A DNA stretch of 64,000 bases. It comes from Adiantum capillus-veneris (Eukaryota; Streptophyta; Polypodiopsida; Polypodiales; Pteridaceae). A program made the position numbers and the translations under genes. Every line of letters starts with the position of its first letter. Position 1 is the first letter of the stretch. Below the pieces are notes generated by a model. The model was not told the origin of the DNA and did no database searches. It worked only from the letters and a program-made list of their open reading frames with translations. The DNA lies in contig CM043971.1 in NCBI GenBank assembly GCA_014529385.2, forward strand, positions 87,246,840 through 87,310,839. Direction: 5' to 3'. Below, piece after piece: positions 9,867 through 20,846 of the stretch.

Positions 9867-11591
9867 TCATGGCATGACTTGCACCGAGGGCCAACAGTAA
9901 CCTGCTCTTAAAACACAAAAGACTACTTGATCCTTGCCTTGATGGCCTGTTTCTTCATGGCACTGCTCCAAAATCAATCCTATCTCTTCTTTGTATGGAA
10001 CTTTTCTCAAAATGCTATCCTTGCCATAAATCATGAGATCTTCACCTACCAATATGTAGTTTCTTGCTTTTGCAACTATTCTCTGACGCCGAACTTTTGA
10101 CATGCCCTCTGGACATTGCCCTTTACTAAGAAATACTTCTACATCTTGCAATGATTCCCTTCCTGCATACAAGGCTTCCTCGACCTTTAAAGGAGCTACC
10201 AAGGCATCCAACTTGTCCCTAGCCAACTCATCAGCTTCTTTATTCTGTTTACGAGGAACATGCTTAAACTGTATCTTCTCAAACTCATGCAAAAGCTTCT
10301 TGATGCCATAGAACCACTTCTTCAAATTGTCTTTCTTAACATTCCACAAACCAAGCAATTGATTCATGACTAGCAATGCATCCCCTTTTGCAATGACCCT
10401 CTTCAGTCCAAACACAACACACTGCTTCAACCCAAGGAAAAGCGTGAGATACTCGGCCTCATTGTTGCTTTCAGCTTCATCAAGATCGTAAGCTCTAGAA
10501 AAGATTACATCGCCTTTTGGGTTCTTAATGACTACCCCACCACTTGCCTTTTGAAGAACTTTCCTATATGCACCATCAAACATCATTGTATGTGCATCTG
10601 TAATATCTACTTCCTCTTCATGATCATCTTTGTCAACCCTTGGGTAAGATGGAAGCTCCCCTCCCTTATGTACTACTATGTCTGCCAAGTGAGCTTTAAC
10701 AGAATGATCCACTTTAAACTCAAACTCATACTCTTGAAGCTCCAAAGTACACTTTAAGATGCGCTTGCTAGGCTTCAAATGTTGTACTACATCCGGCAAA
10801 AGATTCGATGTGGTGAGCACATAGAATTTTTGGGGCAACAAATAGGTTTGAAACCTTCGACAAGCAAGAACCAGGGAAAATACCCACTGTTCCATTTTCG
10901 TGTAGGAGAACTCGCTTACATTCTTCATCTTGCTCTCAAAATAGACTGGCTTGAAGTTCCTTCCTTGCTTTTGTAAGAGAACCGACCCAAAAGCTACTGA
11001 CCCGACACTGATAGATACATAGAAAATCGATTGCAAGTCAGGATGACTCACTGTTGGTAAAGCACACAATACCTCCTTGATTCCATCAAAAGACTGTTGC
11101 ATGTCTTCATTCCATTCAAACCCTTGAACTCTTTGACTCAATTTCTGGAGAGGATACACATACTGACATAGCATCCAGAAAAAATGTGACAAGTACCTGA
11201 GCTTATGCACAAATGATGCTAAATCCTTTGTGTTGTTGGGCAGATCCATAAGCAACAAAGCCTTAACTTTCTCTGGGTCTGCTTCTATTCCATTTTGGGA
11301 AACCACATGTCCTAGCAAATGGACTCTGGCATGAGCAAATTTACACTTCTTTGGGTTGAGTTTCCCACCCTCTTGTTGAAGCCTTTCAAAACTCAACCTC
11401 ATCTTCTCCAAATGTGTGACCCTTGAGCTATAACACCCAATGTTATCCATGAAAACACGAATGAACTTACCCAAGTAGGGACCAAACACTCTATTCATCC
11501 ATCCTTGGAAGGTAGCATATGCATTAACCAGCCCAAAAGGCATTCTTTTGTAGGCAAAACAACCCCAAGGAGTAATGAAGGTCGTCTTCAA
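9867..11591 (-). pseudogene. E2 reverse transcriptase C-part, RNase H, and second RNase H
   Basis: This 574-residue frame starts in RT at TTFITPWGCFAY and MPFGL. The catalytic motif reads FMDN (11442-11453) instead of F/Y-M/I-D-D, so the second metal-binding Asp is lost; it fits a GAC-to-AAC change. RT ends near residue 150. A first, gypsy-type RNase H follows (about 190-290). A second RNase H spans about residues 335-470, with FDGAYR, NNEAEY, KGDALLV and HVPRKQNKEADELA, the acidic and His positions of an archaeal-type RNase H. A dual RNase H is known in plant Tat-lineage elements. The frame then enters the integrase zinc-finger region (HEETGHQG) and stops. A frameshift near 11580 separates it from the upstream RT part. 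Confidence 0.88.
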
Positions 11592-12900
11592 TCGCTATCA
11601 AGATCTGAAAGTAGCCAGAAAATCCATCCATGATTGAGTAACGTTCATGACCTGCACCCTGATTGAGGATTTCATCTAGAAAGGGTAGTGGATAATGATT
11701 CCTTTTTGTGGCAGCATTCAAAGGTTTGAAATCAACACATATCCTAAATCTTCCGTTCTTCTTGAGCACAATAACAACTGGAGAGACCCATTCAGACTCC
11801 TCCACTTGAAAGATGAAATCTGCTTCCAAAAGCTTCGTCACCTCTTCATGAAGTGCCTTCTCATGAATGACCCCCAACCTCCTAAGCTTTTGAGCCTTTG
11901 GCTTGGCACCTTCTTTTAGATTGATTCTATGCTCGACTCCTTTAGCTCCTTGCAAGTCTGTATATTCAGTGGTGAATAGCTTTGGAAACTCTATAAACAT
12001 GTCTTCATACTCTTTTTTTTCTTTTTCTGTCAAGTCCTCTCCTAGCATTCTCCTTACATTCACTTTGGCAGGCTCTACAATTGCTTTTGGACTATCCTTC
12101 TCCTCCTTGACCTTCACATCATGCATTGATGCTTCCTTTTCAACACTTATCCCAAAAAGATCAGGACATATTTGCATCAATACTTCCTCTACACTTTCTT
12201 CTGATGTCGTAGACGATGCATCACTATCGTATGACGTAGTTTCTGTCGAATCTGTATCTTGCATCTCCAATAGGGGCTGTGTACGGCTCTCGTGTGTCTT
12301 CATGTTGTAGACAATGGTCCTTCTTTTCTCTTTGTCGGGGATGGTGATCAAGCCCGTGCCCCAATCCTGCTTAGCACCAAGGGTTATAAGCCATGGCCTC
12401 CCTAAAATGATCGGATAAGCATTCTCACCCGCTTGCATCACGTAGCAATCAACCAAGCACTCAATCCCCAAGACTTTTATCTTCACATCTTCAGCTATTC
12501 CAAGACACCTTGCCTTTTTGTGGTTGGCCATCCTCATACGGATCGAAGCATTCATCACTGACATCTTAACGCCTGCTTCCTTCATGATAGCCTCGGTCCT
12601 GACACACACCTGGGCACCACCATCCACATATGCTTGCACTTCCGTCTTCTTTCCCAGCATAGCTTCAACTATTGGCACCATATCCACTGGGTGACCAACC
12701 CTCAAAGATGACACCATGCTTTGACGCTTTTCCTTCTTGGAAGGAAGCCGCGTACTCACACACTTGGTCCATTGCCTCCTCAATTTAGCATTCAAAAGCC
12801 ACCAGCTGACCAAAAGATATATTTGCCTTTTGATTTCGTATGTCGTCGACAATATCATAGTCTTCAACACCTTGGCCAAGGAGGTAGTCCTTTGGACCAA
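11524..12900 (-). pseudogene. E2 protease and N-terminal reverse transcriptase
   Basis: The frame encodes a retropepsin-like protease and the fingers/palm start of RT. The protease motif is YVDGGAQV (Asp93, codon 12622-12624) in place of the usual Asp-Ser/Thr-Gly, with IILGRPWL about 75 residues later as the second half of the fold. RT begins with KLRRLGVIHEKAL and includes SEWVSPVVIVLKKNG, FRICVDFKPLN and YPLPFLDEIL. The frame shifts after AIEDDL, at the overlap with the next ORF. The first 60 residues come from the gag-protease linker in a shifted frame near 12797, so the stated start is not natural. Confidence 0.85.
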
Positions 12901-13304
12901 TTTTCCTTCTTCGCCGCCTCTTGCTACTTTCTGGTTTGTCTTCTACCTTAGCCTTTCCTTTTATTGCTCTTGTTTCCCTCTCTTCTTCTGTCTCTTTCTC
13001 CCTATCATGCCTAGCTCTCTTATTGGCCAAGACATCCACATCTTGATGCTCTACCTTCTCCACTTCCAGGCAATGGTTGTGGTGGTTGCTGCGGCGGTGG
13101 GGCTTCTAGTGCTCGCTCTTGATGATTTTCTTCTATTCTCCCTCGACCACGTCCATATAAGGGGTATATCCATCCTCTCTCTCTTGGTGGTTCAGGACAA
13201 TCACGGGCGTAGTGACCCTCTTCATCACAATTGTAGCATCTTCCTTGTAGCCTTCGTCCCCTACCTCTCCCAGCTGGCCACTCCTCTCTTTGGTTCCTAT
13301 TCAT
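12785..13304 (-). pseudogene. E2 gag C-terminal part: zinc knuckle and basic linker
   Basis: Two overlapping minus-strand frames (13020-13304 and 12785-13063) form the nucleocapsid end of gag. The first has a perfect CCHC knuckle, CYNCDEEGHYARDC (about 13197-13238), flanked by Arg/Gly-rich stretches that suit RNA binding, then a Pro-rich run. The second is very rich in Lys, Arg and Glu and ends NISFGQL, which in the related D element leads directly to protease. One frameshift separates them. Confidence 0.82.
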
Positions 13305-13328
13305 TATGTTAATTCTTAATTCTTGCAG

Positions 13329-14036
13329 CTAACCACCAAGATCATGCAGAACCCGGGCCGTAACAGGATCTGGACCTTGAACCACTCGCTCCACTCTATC
13401 ATCCGTTTTCACAAGGACCATTGGTTGCACCACAACTGGATCATTATGTGTCAAGCCTTGCTCCCACCTTCTCTTGATCTTCTTGCTCTTGGCCTTGGCA
13501 ATTTCCACAGCTCTTTCAAATGTAGCAGGCTCATCTTGATCGACCTTCTCTCTTACACTTGGATGGAGACAATCCATAAACTGACGTACTTTAAAGAAAT
13601 CCCCTGAAGGTACATGGGATGCCGACTCTAATTGAACCCAAAGCCCTTTGAAGTGTTGCAAAAACTCTTTAAAATTAGCATGAACATCTTGCTGCAAACC
13701 TCTCAATTTCTTTGTCGCTTCTGTTGCGGTTAGTTTCTTTCCAAACCTATCAAAAATTGCCAACTTCACCTGCTCCCATGTTTGCTTTTTGTCTTCCTCT
13801 AAACCTTCAAACCACTCGCGAGCTTCTCCTTTGAGCGCAAGAGGAAATACATGAAGCTTTGCTTCATCATTCACAATATGCATACCAAGCGTATGCCATT
13901 CGAACTCCGCAATCCAGTCCTTCACATCCTCCTTCCCTGTGAACACTGGCCGACTATAAGCCATCTCTTCAGAGTCGCTTCTCCCTTGCGTGAGTAACTC
14001 CACAAAAGTTGAAGTCTTGCACCTCAACCAAACCAC
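13329..14036 (-). CDS. E2 gag (capsid-like) protein
   Basis: This 235-residue frame is a retrotransposon gag: FTGKEDVKDWIAEFEWH near the start, ALKGEAREWFEGL, WEQVKLAIFDRFG and a C-terminal Lys/Arg-rich stretch. Such proteins assemble the cytoplasmic particle where reverse transcription takes place. The start Met at 14036 lies about 100 bp inside the 5' LTR, a normal leader length. The stop at 13329-13331 separates it from the zinc knuckle, which begins 25 bp downstream in another frame; this may be decay or a recoding site. Confidence 0.82.
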   Translation of the reverse strand: MVWLRCKTSTFVELLTQGRSDSEEMAYSRPVFTGKEDVKDWIAEFEWHTLGMHIVNDEAKLHVFPLALKGEAREWFEGLEEDKKQTWEQVKLAIFDRFGKKLTATEATKKLRGLQQDVHANFKEFLQHFKGLWVQLESASHVPSGDFFKVRQFMDCLHPSVREKVDQDEPATFERAVEIAKAKSKKIKRRWEQGLTHNDPVVVQPMVLVKTDDRVERVVQGPDPVTARVLHDLGG

Positions 14037-14109
14037 AAATTTTCTTCAATCAAGCTCGAACTTCACGGAAAAACCGCTTCACATGGATGCACAACTGGCA
14101 AATTTCCGC

Positions 14110-14127
14110 TCCCCAGCGGGATCGCCA
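14110..14127 (-). other. E2 primer-binding site
   Basis: Five bases inside the 5' LTR the minus strand reads TGGCGATCCCGCTGGGGA. It starts with TGG, as required to pair with the CCA end of a tRNA. I do not assign the tRNA. Confidence 0.65.
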
Positions 14128-14132
14128 AAGGA

Positions 14133-15345
14133 TGATGGAGCAAAAGATGTTGTGCGCACACTCACACACCCAGAAAACTCAACACAACACAAGGAATTTA
14201 CTTAAATTACTCACCTCACTCACAACCAATCAAAAGCTCCCTGAAAATTTTACCCACAAGCTCAATTCAAACTCCAAACGCCTCGACCTACAAGCCCTTG
14301 CATGCCCGCAGACACTACAAGGTGAGTCGAGGTGATCAACCTTGGAAATCACGCTTGATGGTGACCAAAATATACAAGAAAAACCATCAAAAACCAGAAA
14401 ACTCCAGCCACAAAAGGCCACTCTCAAACCATTGCAAAGCCTTCACCAAACTCCACTCTGTTGGACTCTTTGGAGTAGCGCCAACCCTAATGGCACCGAT
14501 ACAGGTTCACATAGTCTTGCAGAAAGCCGCACCTTCTTCCCTCAATTCCTCGCACACACATATCCATGGAAACCTCAGAAATTCCATAGACTCTCCCCAG
14601 TGCAAAATTGAAGAGACAAAGATCTCATTCACTCCTCCACACACTCGAAAACAGGTCGCGAACGCGACGGGACTGCACTAGACCACCTGTAGGAACCCTG
14701 CTTCCTTCCCCACACAGAGAGGTGAAAGTGCCAAAACTTGGTGTCCAAAATGCTCTATCAGCCCAAGCACCCACGGCAGCGCCACTGATGTGGCAATTTG
14801 ATGCCTTTTCACACCATTTTTTGACCTTTTTTGGCCCAGTTTTGACCCCTGGCGAGCATTTTTCGCAGGAAAAACCCCAAACGGACTCCAAAATTCACCA
14901 AATTTTGTACGCTTGATCCTCAATACCCAAAGCACTTTTCCACATCCCCATATTCTATTTTTGACCACTTCTAGGGCGGTGCACATATCACCGCAGATCA
15001 GGCGCCGCAAATAGAGAGTTACCGCATGTGTCAAACTTCTCGAGCGGGATGAGAGTACCCACACTTGTCACTTGCATTATTTACATTCTAGAAAGCTCAA
15101 AAACCTTATCTAGAACCAAAATAAGCCACCTAAAACCATATCCAAGGCCCCGATACCCTATACGGGCATGTACACGTGTCTGATTGCTAGCGCGCGAACG
15201 TGACTATTCACAATGTGTACACGTTGCATCCTTTTTCGAACTTGAAACCACTTTGCAAAGCTCCCAAATTTATGTATTTACATCCTTTTGTACATATGAC
15301 CATGCATATACATGCTACTTTGTACACACCAAAAGCGGTCTATAA
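14133..15345 (-). repeat. E2 5' LTR (1213 bp)
   Basis: It is highly similar to 7638-8870 but differs by scattered substitutions and a gap of about 20 bp near 14815, where the left copy has extra sequence. The terminal CA became AA (plus-strand TATAA at 15341-15345). TCGT follows as the target duplication. The sequence differences show the insertion is not recent. Confidence 0.92.
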
Positions 15346-15735
15346 TCGTTTCAAGATAAATTTCACAACCTGTCGTGCTGTGTCAAATTTTTTGGTGAAC
15401 CATGTGGTTTCTTCGCTAGTGTAGCAATCCTTCAGCACCAAGTTTAAGCTGTGAGTATTACAACCATTGGAAAAAATGTGTGGAAAGCACTTCTTTATTA
15501 ATTTACTGGCATTTTTACAATTCTTTGCGTTGTCCATGACTACTTGAACGACATGTTCAGCACCAATTTCTTTAATTACATTAATCAAGACCTCAAAAAT
15601 GTATTTTCCACTTTTAATTACACCAAAACTTCAATTGCCTTTATAAATGTTTCTTCCCTTAGACAAACTAGCATTACATTGATCAGCGGTCTTCTTTGAA
15701 CATTTGACCACCCATCACTCACAATTGTGCATCCT
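15346..15735 (-). pseudogene. hAT transposase, DUF659 part (right of E2)
   Basis: On the minus strand this begins after an acceptor-like TTTTGCTTTCAG near 15736-15747 and reads GCTIVSDGWSNVQRRPLINVM, typical of DUF659 hAT transposases; a stop and frame change follow. The next frame (15340-15588) continues with HVVQVVMDNAKNC, FSNGCNTHSLNLVLKD and ARQVVKFILKR, then runs into E2. The same reading resumes at 7637 on the other side of E2. A CACTA end (15750) abuts it upstream, so the N-terminal BED and DDE start are not present here. Confidence 0.8.
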
Positions 15736-15749
15736 GAAAGCAAAATATT

Positions 15750-15922
15750 CACTACAAGAGGTTCTTCATATTAGCGACACTAGCAATGCAATGCTGAAAT
15801 GTTAAAATCCATGGTGTTGCTATGATCGTCGCTAAGCAAAGCGGTGAAAGTCGCCTATTGATTCGCGGTGTGCATGCAAGTGCTACCAGTTCACTTCGAC
15901 AACCTCAAAGCGGAGGTGATAA
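15750..15922 (+). mobile_element. CACTA transposon left end, copy 1
   Basis: It starts CACTACAAGAGGTT, a CACTA-superfamily terminal inverted repeat, and is followed by repeated TAGCGAC / GTCGCTA subterminal motifs. The exact inverse of the 14-bp end is at 45609-45622. About 170 bp remain before the solo LTR S1. The same stretch, with 20 bp of adjoining hAT sequence, recurs at 27962-28157. Confidence 0.7.
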
Positions 15923-18570
15923 TGATAGCCATTTTTTGGCTCTCCGTAATTGCCATAGTGAGTTACCCCATCCTACCAAAATCATATAAACACTGTGGCT
16001 ATTCTTAACTTTTCATTGTACATAGGCATATGTGAGTTAGGGGGCTTTTCGCGTATCTTCTTAGAACCCTCAGCTAGCTAGTCACTAGGCTAGTTGAGCC
16101 AAAAAAATAAATAAAATCAAAAAAATTAAATATATTATGGCCCATTTGTGTGTATTTATTTCATTGTACATAGGGCCTAAATATAGAGAATTTTCATAAT
16201 TATTTTGATATTTATTTAAATATTTCTACCTAGGTGTGCGTTATTTTCATATATATGCTATGTACATTTATTCACCATTACCATAATATTTTTTACCTCT
16301 GAATTCTATAAAAAATCATTTTATGCAAGCTTCTCCTATTTTTGGGTGATAATCCACTCCAAGGAAAAACCTCAAAAATACCTTCCACCATCAGTCATTG
16401 CCTTTCACTAAATTCCTATTTCCTAGAGGTATTTTTTCTTATCTCTTGTAAATAAATACACTTCAATAAAAACAAATGAGGGTCCCCTCATTTGATTCCT
16501 TATATTTTCATATATCTCTTTTTTCCATTTTATATTTATATATAGCTGACACTATTCTAGATTCCATGAATATTTTATATACTAGCCTGTTTTTTCTCAT
16601 CATATCCGTGTATTATATTTATGCATAATCCACAACCATTCATATTTTAATACCCCTAAGAATCAATTAGTTCATGCCCTCATGCAAGGAGAGGCTCACC
16701 TTTGGAGCCATATGCAAATTCAAGAAAAGGGGGGGCCACTGAAGACTTTTTTGTGAAGAAAAATAGGTATTTTGGTGGGACTTTTAATATCCATTTCCAC
16801 TCCGGATTGAAATCAGTGGTCAAAACAAAAAATGTGTACCAAGAGCTGAATAATCTCCTCAAAAATTTTGGTGATTTTTGGAGCAATCACCAGTGACCTA
16901 GGAGTTTTTGAGGGGACCCCAGTCTGCCCACTTTTCTCACAAATAGCCCATAGTCTTCTCTCACCTCTTTCCACACTTCTACACACACACACACACTCAT
17001 GCCTCTCAATCCCTCACTCAAACCTGCACCTTCCATGGTTTTCCTCACCTTATTCACCATTAACTTCCCCTCTTACTCCCATAGCTCTCATGTATGAGCT
17101 CTCCATGTACATACACCATCTCTATGCCTCTCTATTATCTCCAAAGTACAATTCCATCTTACCCCTTCTATATATACATAAATTCAGCATGTGTACCATG
17201 ATAAACCTCTACAAAGTAAGAGATCTCATCAACTGAATTTCCATTTTCATCGCGATAATCAACCTTGGCGGCGGTTGCGTAAAGAAGAGAAGACGAAGAA
17301 GAGGATCAATAGTCATTTTGGGAACCTACACAAGTAAGTCCTTCTTCAAGCCTCACCATCACAAGGATTTCCTCACTTCATTCAACCATCTTACTTCAAC
17401 CATCCACCTCATTCCACCCATTGTAAATACATCATTAACTTTCTAGTGATTACTAAGACTAACCACTAACATACTAACACAAAATAGCCATTCACCTAAC
17501 CATAAAAGACACCTCACCTCAAAACATGTGCATAGTAACTCTCTCTCTCCCCTTCCTTAAAACTCTACTTTCACCTTATCTACCATCAATAATGCTCTCT
17601 TTTGAGCCCACATCATGACTCAAGTAGACAAAGAAGGCCCGCAATGTTTTGATATTCTGAAAAAATCATAATCCTGATTTGTTAGCTTGTAAATTAGGAT
17701 TTCCAATAATCTTAATGAGGGGTATCCAACCTATAAATAGGACCCTCTCATTCTTGTAAAACAACCTCCAATATCTCACATAGCACCCCAACACTCTATG
17801 CGTGAGGAGAGACTTAGGCGTAGCAACCACTTTCTGAGCTTCACTCTTGGTGTGAGAGAAGCTTTCAAGCTACACATTGCAAGTGAGAGAGAGTGAGTTC
17901 AAAATCTCAAAACCACTATTGTATATGTTCCTCCATCATCAATAAATTGAGGTTTGGTGCACCAAAGGCGTGATTCGACGTTCAAATCTTCCTCCTTCCA
18001 CTTGTGCGATACAGTTTAGTGAATTCAAGGTGACTTGTGTACTTTGAGTTTTATCGTTTATCTTGTTTTAGAAAGTGTTTTAGTGTGTTTTCATTGCCAA
18101 TTTTGTGTCCATTGTAAGAGGTTATTGTGGTGAGAGGTCTCCCACACCCTAAGACAGTGTGTGTGTGTTGGCATTGTTTAGCATTCACTAAGCATTGAGT
18201 GAGTTTTGTACAAGCTCTACGATAGCAACATAACGAACCATCTCCATTTGCAAGTCACAAATAAGGTATTACGCAAGATCCATTCCTCTCTCTCTTCCCT
18301 TTGCTCTAGATCTCTCTGGCCCATTTTATGTGATTCTTGGTGTGAGGTTGCTTGGTGTGTGTTTTGTGGCGCATCCTCTTGGTTGTGCAAAAATTTCTCT
18401 TGCGTCCTAGTTCGCATACCATAACTAGGTGGTGCTCCTTCATTTGTTTGGCTCTGGGTTTGTTGTTGTTGTTTCTTGCTTGTGGTTGCCCCAACCCCAA
18501 TTGAGCAGCACGGGAGCCTTGAGAGGTGTTTAGAGGTCGCCTCTCTTGTTGCCCGCCCCGGACCGCCTCA
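15923..18570 (+). repeat. S1: solo LTR of the C family (2648 bp)
   Basis: It starts TGATAGCCATTTTTTGG and ends GGACCGCCTCA, as does the C-element LTR at 50172-52875. No primer-binding site follows it (C has TGGTGCCCCCAC; here the next bases are ATACGAAGG). The flanks are ATAA on the left and ATAC on the right, and chimera copy 2 reads GTGATAAGAAGG without any insertion at 28151-28162. These facts support a solo LTR rather than the 5' LTR of element A. No gene is inside. Confidence 0.85.
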
Positions 18571-19208
18571 ATACGAAGGTTCCCATGCCCTAGAGAGGAG
18601 TGGTTTGGCTACTTTCTCTGCTGTTTTGAAGAAATTGTCTACCATGGGTGAAACCCAGTGGGCCGGATATGAGCTACAATTAAATGGTATGGAATTCATG
18701 CAACGAGCCGATTAAAATAACTACTTATAACTGTTGCTATCTAAAAGGCAAGGAGTGGTCAAACACTTTGCCATCACTCCAATGTGCTGAGCAATCAAGG
18801 GAATGTCAATCCTATGAAGGGCGACGACCTCCTGTGCCTGTGCCGACTTGTCAACACCGGCATGGTAAGGGTATAAGTGAGTACTCTACAATCTGTGCAT
18901 CATAGATAAAGGACCAATCTCTTTTCCGTTTTGATTTTTGCAACACATGCATGCACCTATATATGTAGATAGGAAGATCTTTTATCAGCGCAAGATTGTG
19001 TTCTTATTTGGTGTTGAGGTTCTAGGAGAGATCCTTAGCTCCCTAAATCCCATTATCTTCCCCTTGTTAGATTACCATCACTTCTTTAATGTTTTAATTT
19101 TCATCCTATTTTCATCTATCCACCCAACCTTGTAAGAAAGTCACTATAAGCCGCTAAGTAATTTGTGTTTTAAGAAGAAAAAAAAGAGTTTGAAAGTTGT
19201 GTTTTGCA
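18571..19208 (+). other. Element A leader, copy 1; no gene
   Basis: The sequence matches 28158-28837 in copy 2 but lacks about 46 bp present there (near 18627). Short frames have no recognised domain. Confidence 0.6.
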
Positions 19209-20000
19209 ATGGCAAACACTTCCTTCCCGACCTTCACGGGTAAGGTGGGGGAAGATGCTTTGGATTCTTAAATAATCTTGAAATAGCATGTGTCATCTCT
19301 GGAAGGGATGATGATACTTTGGGTCTGCGTATTTTTCCACTATTAATGAAAGTGGAAGCGGGATCATGGTACAACACCTTGGTACAAGCCACTAAGGAGA
19401 GGTGGGACCTACGAAGAGAAACATTTCTAAGGAGCTTTGGAGAAGTCACCACATCGAATAAATTGTGGCAATTGCTGATGGAGTTGGAGCAAGGAAGTAT
19501 GGTTGAATCTGTAGCATACGAATTGAATTTTGTGGATCTATGGGGACGCTGGGTTGCATCGATAAGGGAGGGTGAAGGGGCACCTGATTTCCTAAAGAAA
19601 GACCGGTTTGTGGTTGGTTTATGGTGAATTCCTAAAGAGAAGGTGACGGAAAAGTTTCGTGCTACGTATGAGGTAGTAGTTGAAGTAGCCCACCTTGAAG
19701 ATAAAAAATTGTTTCTACAAGCCAGAACTACCAAGGAAGAGGAACCGGGAAGGGTCCGACCACACCTAGCCGCACCTACAGAGCAGTCGTCAGGAATCAG
19801 CCACAAGAACCGGTTGAAGATCAACAAGACCTGCTCAACAGAATCACCAACCAGTTAGATAATCTCTTAATACATCTGGTGCAGTAAGTGCATGCACCTG
19901 CCAGAAATCGAGAGCAAGGAAGAGGGAAGCGAAGATAGAATCAAGAGTACCATTGTTACAACTATGGAGAGGACGTCTATGGCATATACTACTGTCCTCA
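19209..20000 (+). pseudogene. Element A gag and zinc knuckle, copy 1
   Basis: Reads MANTSFPTFTGKVGEDALD, then one T is missing near 19272 relative to copy 2, which shifts frame. Capsid features follow: WYNTLVQATKERWDL, TFLRSFGE, KLWQLLMELEQGSM. A TGA at 19625-19627 replaces Trp. The zinc knuckle near 19950-19995 reads CYNYGEDVYGIYYC: the second Cys and the His of CCHC are both Tyr, whereas copy 2 keeps them. It is a decayed gypsy gag of the same broad family as D and C. Confidence 0.78.
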
Positions 20001-20516
20001 TCCAAGAAGGAAAAACTTCAATAGAGCCATAAGGCACACGCAAATTTCTCCACCAAGGGCGAGACCATCATTGCTCTGGCAACCAAAGAAGATTCCATCG
20101 GTACAAATCCTCGACCATGCGTACAACCACCACCACCACCGCAACCTCTCATTCCACTGCTACCTCCACCACCTCCAATGAGTGTCATCAGTCTTGAAGC
20201 TAAAGGAAAGGAAAAGGTAGAAGAGCGCGTCAAAGAGAAGGACAAACGAAAAGGAAAAGTAGAAAAAGTGGATGCCATGGTAGTAAAGCGTGCCAGGCAC
20301 GAAGAGGTCTCTCAAAGGGAGGAAAAGATAAAATGAAAAGGAGAGTCTAGCAAGCGCGCTTCTAAGCCTCGACGAAAGATCGACATCGTGGATTTGTTGT
20401 TCGGCGAGTATGCTAAACCATATGACCTAGTTCAATACGTTTTGAGGCAGGGTCCGAAAATAACCTGGCCCCAATTACTCCAACTTGTACCGAGGATGAG
20501 GAGACAATAGACAAAA

Positions 20517-20815
20517 ATGGTAAGTACCAGAAATTCAAGACCAAGGATAGCTGTGGCTATCTCTGAGAGGAACCTAGACGACATCCTACCCATCATGGAT
20601 GCCCACATCAAGGGGCAACGCATCCCAAACATCTACATGGATGGTGGTGCACAAATATGCTTCAAGAGTGAAAAAATGATGCACCATCTATGCCTAGACG
20701 TAAGTAAGCCGGCACCTTGCCGAGCTAAAATGGAAAATAACATCAAAGTGAAACGCATTGTGAATGCAGTAGTTGAAGGATTTACTAGTGAATTCATCTT
20801 TCGATGCCTCCAAGA
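20517..20815 (+). pseudogene. Element A protease N-terminal half, copy 1
   Basis: The frame has MDAHIKGQRIPNIYMDGGAQ, the Asp-Gly-Gly protease motif, then SEKMMHHLCLDV and KMENNIKVK. The expected second half (ILGRPWL) is not downstream on this strand; it occurs inverted at 20847-21029. The open frame runs on to 21011 through antisense DNA, which is not meaningful coding. Confidence 0.75.
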
Positions 20816-20846
20816 TCATGTTGCATTCCTTACCAATCTTCATGTC

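Larger units (their letters stand above)
7638..15345 (-). mobile_element. E2: near-complete Ty3/gypsy (Tat-like) retrotransposon
   Basis: Two LTRs (7638-8870 and 14133-15345) flank gag, protease, reverse transcriptase, RNase H, a second RNase H and integrase, all on the minus strand. A primer-binding-like site and a polypurine tract sit at the correct internal edges. TCGT occurs immediately outside both ends (7634-7637 and 15346-15349) as a target-site duplication. The element is 7708 bp and lies inside the hAT transposase gene. The reading frames are broken in several places and the reverse transcriptase lost a catalytic Asp, so this copy is dead. Confidence 0.92.

Noticed and set aside
12737-13312. 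191-residue plus-strand ORF with hydrophobic stretches
   Set aside because: It is antisense to the E2 gag zinc knuckle and linker, which explain the sequence fully.
15923-20830. S1 as the 5' LTR of element A
   Set aside because: No primer-binding site follows it, and copy 2 has A sequence joined directly to the CACTA segment without it.
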